Source: an uncultured Flavobacterium sp.
GTDB taxonomy: Bacteria; Bacteroidota; Bacteroidia; Flavobacteriales; Flavobacteriaceae
Assembly: GCA_946480635.1 (NCBI GenBank)
Contig: CAMLKV010000108.1
Location: 1 to 7,241 of the forward strand
Direction: 5' to 3'
Length of the DNA: 7,241 bases
A model generated the notes under the pieces. That model was not told the origin of the DNA, did not search any database, and saw only the letters and a list, made by a program, of their open reading frames with translations. Of the stretch, positions 6,279 to 7,241 are shown in pieces; positions within the stretch are counted from its first letter, which is position 1, and each line of letters starts with the position of its first letter. The translations under genes were made by a program, and so were the position numbers.

Positions 6279-6286
6279 CAAATATA
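6279..6286 (-). promoter_or_regulatory. -7 element of the cytochrome/propeller operon promoter
   Basis: The minus strand reads TATATTTG, a full match to TAnnTTTG, 16 nt before the ATG at 6262. This gives a very short leader of roughly 10 nt. No good TTTG is visible at the -33 position; the spacer is a T/A run. A second TTTTTTG sits immediately upstream but at the wrong distance. The weak -33 could mean activator dependence. Confidence 0.55.
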
Positions 6287-6532
6287 TACAAAAAACTATT
6301 TGTTAAAAATTTAATATTTTTTTAAATAAAAACATATTTATGTATAAATTTTTAATTTTTTTATGGTTTTTAATTAAATTTCGAAACAAAACAAGTCTGT
6401 CACACCAAATTATGTAAGAAATTACCGAAAAAGATTGATTAAAAATTTAACAGTTTGAAGAAAAAAACTCTATAAATTTCTTAAAAAAACATTTACCTGC
6501 TGTCAAATTCTAATATTGCCATAAAATAGTAA

Positions 6533-6550
6533 AGCCCCAATATTGGGGCT
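6533..6550 (-). terminator. Intrinsic terminator downstream of carB
   Basis: A perfect 18-base palindrome, AGCCCCAAT-ATTGGGGCT, folds into a 7-bp GC-rich stem with an ATAT loop. On the minus strand it is followed by TTACTATTTTATGG, an interrupted T tract. It lies 24 nt after the carB stop codon. The plus-strand side has no T tract, so it serves minus-strand transcription. Confidence 0.75.
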
Positions 6551-6574
6551 CTACATAAATATATTTCAGATGTA

Positions 6575-7241
6575 TTATCTTGTCAAGTACATTTTTCTTC
6601 TCGAATACAATTCATAAAATTGATCGTCTTTCAAATCATCAATAAACAAAATACTTTCTCCTGTTGATTTCATCTCAGGACCTAATGCTTTATTTACTCC
6701 TGGGAATTTATTGAATGAAAACACTGGCTGTTTGATTGCGTAACCGTTTAAGTGCGGATTGAAATTGAAATCTGTTACCTTTTTCTCTCTCAACATTACT
6801 TTTGTTGCATAATTTACATAAGGCTCGCCATACGCTTTTGCAATAAACGGAACGGTACGTGATGCCCTAGGGTTTGCTTCAATAATGTAAACCGTATCAT
6901 CTTTAATCGCGAACTGAATATTGATTAGCCCTACTGTTTTTAGCGCAACAGCAATCTTCTTAGTATGATCTTTAATTTGTTGCATTACAAACTCACCAAG
7001 ATTGAAAGGTGGTAAAGTCGCATTACTATCACCTGAATGTACTCCACAAGGCTCTATGTGTTCCATAATTCCAATTATGTATACATTTTCACCATCACAA
7101 ATTGCATCAGCTTCAGCTTCTATTGCACCATCAAGATAATGATCTAATAACAACTTATTATTTGGAATATGCTTTAAAATCTCAATTACATGTTCTTCAA
7201 GCTCTTGCTTGTTGATTACAATTTTCATTCCCTGACCACCT
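6575..7241 (-). CDS. carB: Carbamoyl-phosphate synthase large subunit, C-terminal part (5' end outside window)
   Basis: The large subunit makes carbamoyl phosphate from bicarbonate, glutamine-derived ammonia and two ATP, for pyrimidine and arginine synthesis. The window shows the second ATP-grasp (carbamate-phosphorylating) domain. The frame stays open to the window edge and encodes GGQ-G before the methionine at 7226-7228, so that ATG is internal. Counting from that Met, EHIEPCGVHSGDS (56-68), the metal/ATP-site segment IEANPRASRTVPF (116-128) and GPEMKSTGE (183-191) are diagnostic. The chain ends SRRKMYLTR about 26 residues after STGE. The C-terminal MGS-like allosteric domain found in E. 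coli CarB (about 135 residues) is therefore absent. The natural stop is followed by a clean terminator, so this looks like the native form rather than a truncation. I recall that flavobacterial CarB proteins are about 950 aa, which fits. Confidence 0.95.
   Translation of the reverse strand, partial: GGQGMKIVINKQELEEHVIEILKHIPNNKLLLDHYLDGAIEAEADAICDGENVYIIGIMEHIEPCGVHSGDSNATLPPFNLGEFVMQQIKDHTKKIAVALKTVGLINIQFAIKDDTVYIIEANPRASRTVPFIAKAYGEPYVNYATKVMLREKKVTDFNFNPHLNGYAIKQPVFSFNKFPGVNKALGPEMKSTGESILFIDDLKDDQFYELYSRRKMYLTR

Larger units (their letters stand above)
6263..6574. other. 312-base gene-free, very AT-rich spacer
   Basis: The spacer holds the carB terminator hairpin at one end (6533-6550) and the cytochrome promoter at the other (6279-6286). 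In between are homopolymeric A and T runs, for example around 6312-6325 and 6350-6375. No coding frame of useful length, tRNA or recognisable riboswitch is visible on either strand. The 12-mer TTAAAAATTTAA occurs twice (6303-6314 and 6439-6450), which is not surprising at this base composition. Confidence 0.7.

Noticed and set aside
6303..6450. Direct repeat TTAAAAATTTAA in the carB-cytochrome spacer, as a regulator site pair
   Set aside because: Both copies are pure A/T in a region of extreme AT content. Chance is a sufficient explanation and the spacing has no clear relation to the promoter.
7226..7228. ATG that could be read as the start of a 217-aa protein
   Set aside because: The frame stays open upstream and encodes GGQ-G, matching the conserved CarB sequence before this Met. 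The gene simply runs off the window.
1..7241. CRISPR array, insertion sequence or prophage remnants
   Set aside because: No regularly spaced repeats, transposase or integrase genes, or terminal inverted repeats are seen. The tRNA pair shows no adjacent attachment-like duplication beyond the tandem copy itself.

Overview
The window looks like a chromosomal segment from a member of the Flavobacteriaceae, probably Flavobacterium or a close relative. It is strongly AT-rich. Promoters have the Bacteroidetes -7 element TAnnTTTG. Shine-Dalgarno sequences are absent, with A-rich leaders before start codons instead. One gene carries a C-terminal type IX secretion (T9SS) sorting domain, and one lipoprotein has an acidic export signal of the Bacteroidetes kind. 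All convincing genes lie on the minus strand, so transcription runs from high to low coordinates.

In transcription order: (1) 7241-6575 is the 3' end of carB (carbamoyl-phosphate synthase large subunit), closed by a perfect GC-rich hairpin. (2) About 310 bases of very AT-rich spacer follow, with a consensus promoter near its low-coordinate end. (3) A two-gene unit comes next: an SO2930-family diheme cytochrome c lipoprotein (6262-5114), then a 691-residue T9SS-secreted protein with a seven-motif FG-GAP/VCBS propeller and an ASPIC/UnbV domain (5081-3006). It ends at a strong intrinsic terminator. (4) A compact four-gene operon, idi - 6-pyruvoyl-tetrahydropterin synthase homologue - bcp/prxQ - manA (2918-561), has junctions that overlap or are only 2 nt apart. 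(5) A small helical protein of unknown function (505-239) has its own promoter. (6) Two tandem tRNA-Thr(UGU) genes, one cut by the window edge, have a good promoter.

Most of the window is housekeeping: pyrimidine/arginine precursor supply, isoprenoid isomerisation, pterin metabolism, peroxide defence and mannose/fructose phosphate interconversion. The accessory part is the cytochrome/propeller pair. The cytochrome carries two CxxCH sites directly behind a lipoprotein cysteine followed by SDDD, which resembles the surface-export signal known from Bacteroidetes. Its neighbour has a T9SS tail. Both products are therefore predicted to end up outside the outer membrane, suggesting a surface redox or binding module whose substrate cannot be read from the sequence. 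I regard this pair as the best candidate for an undescribed system here, but its function is inference.
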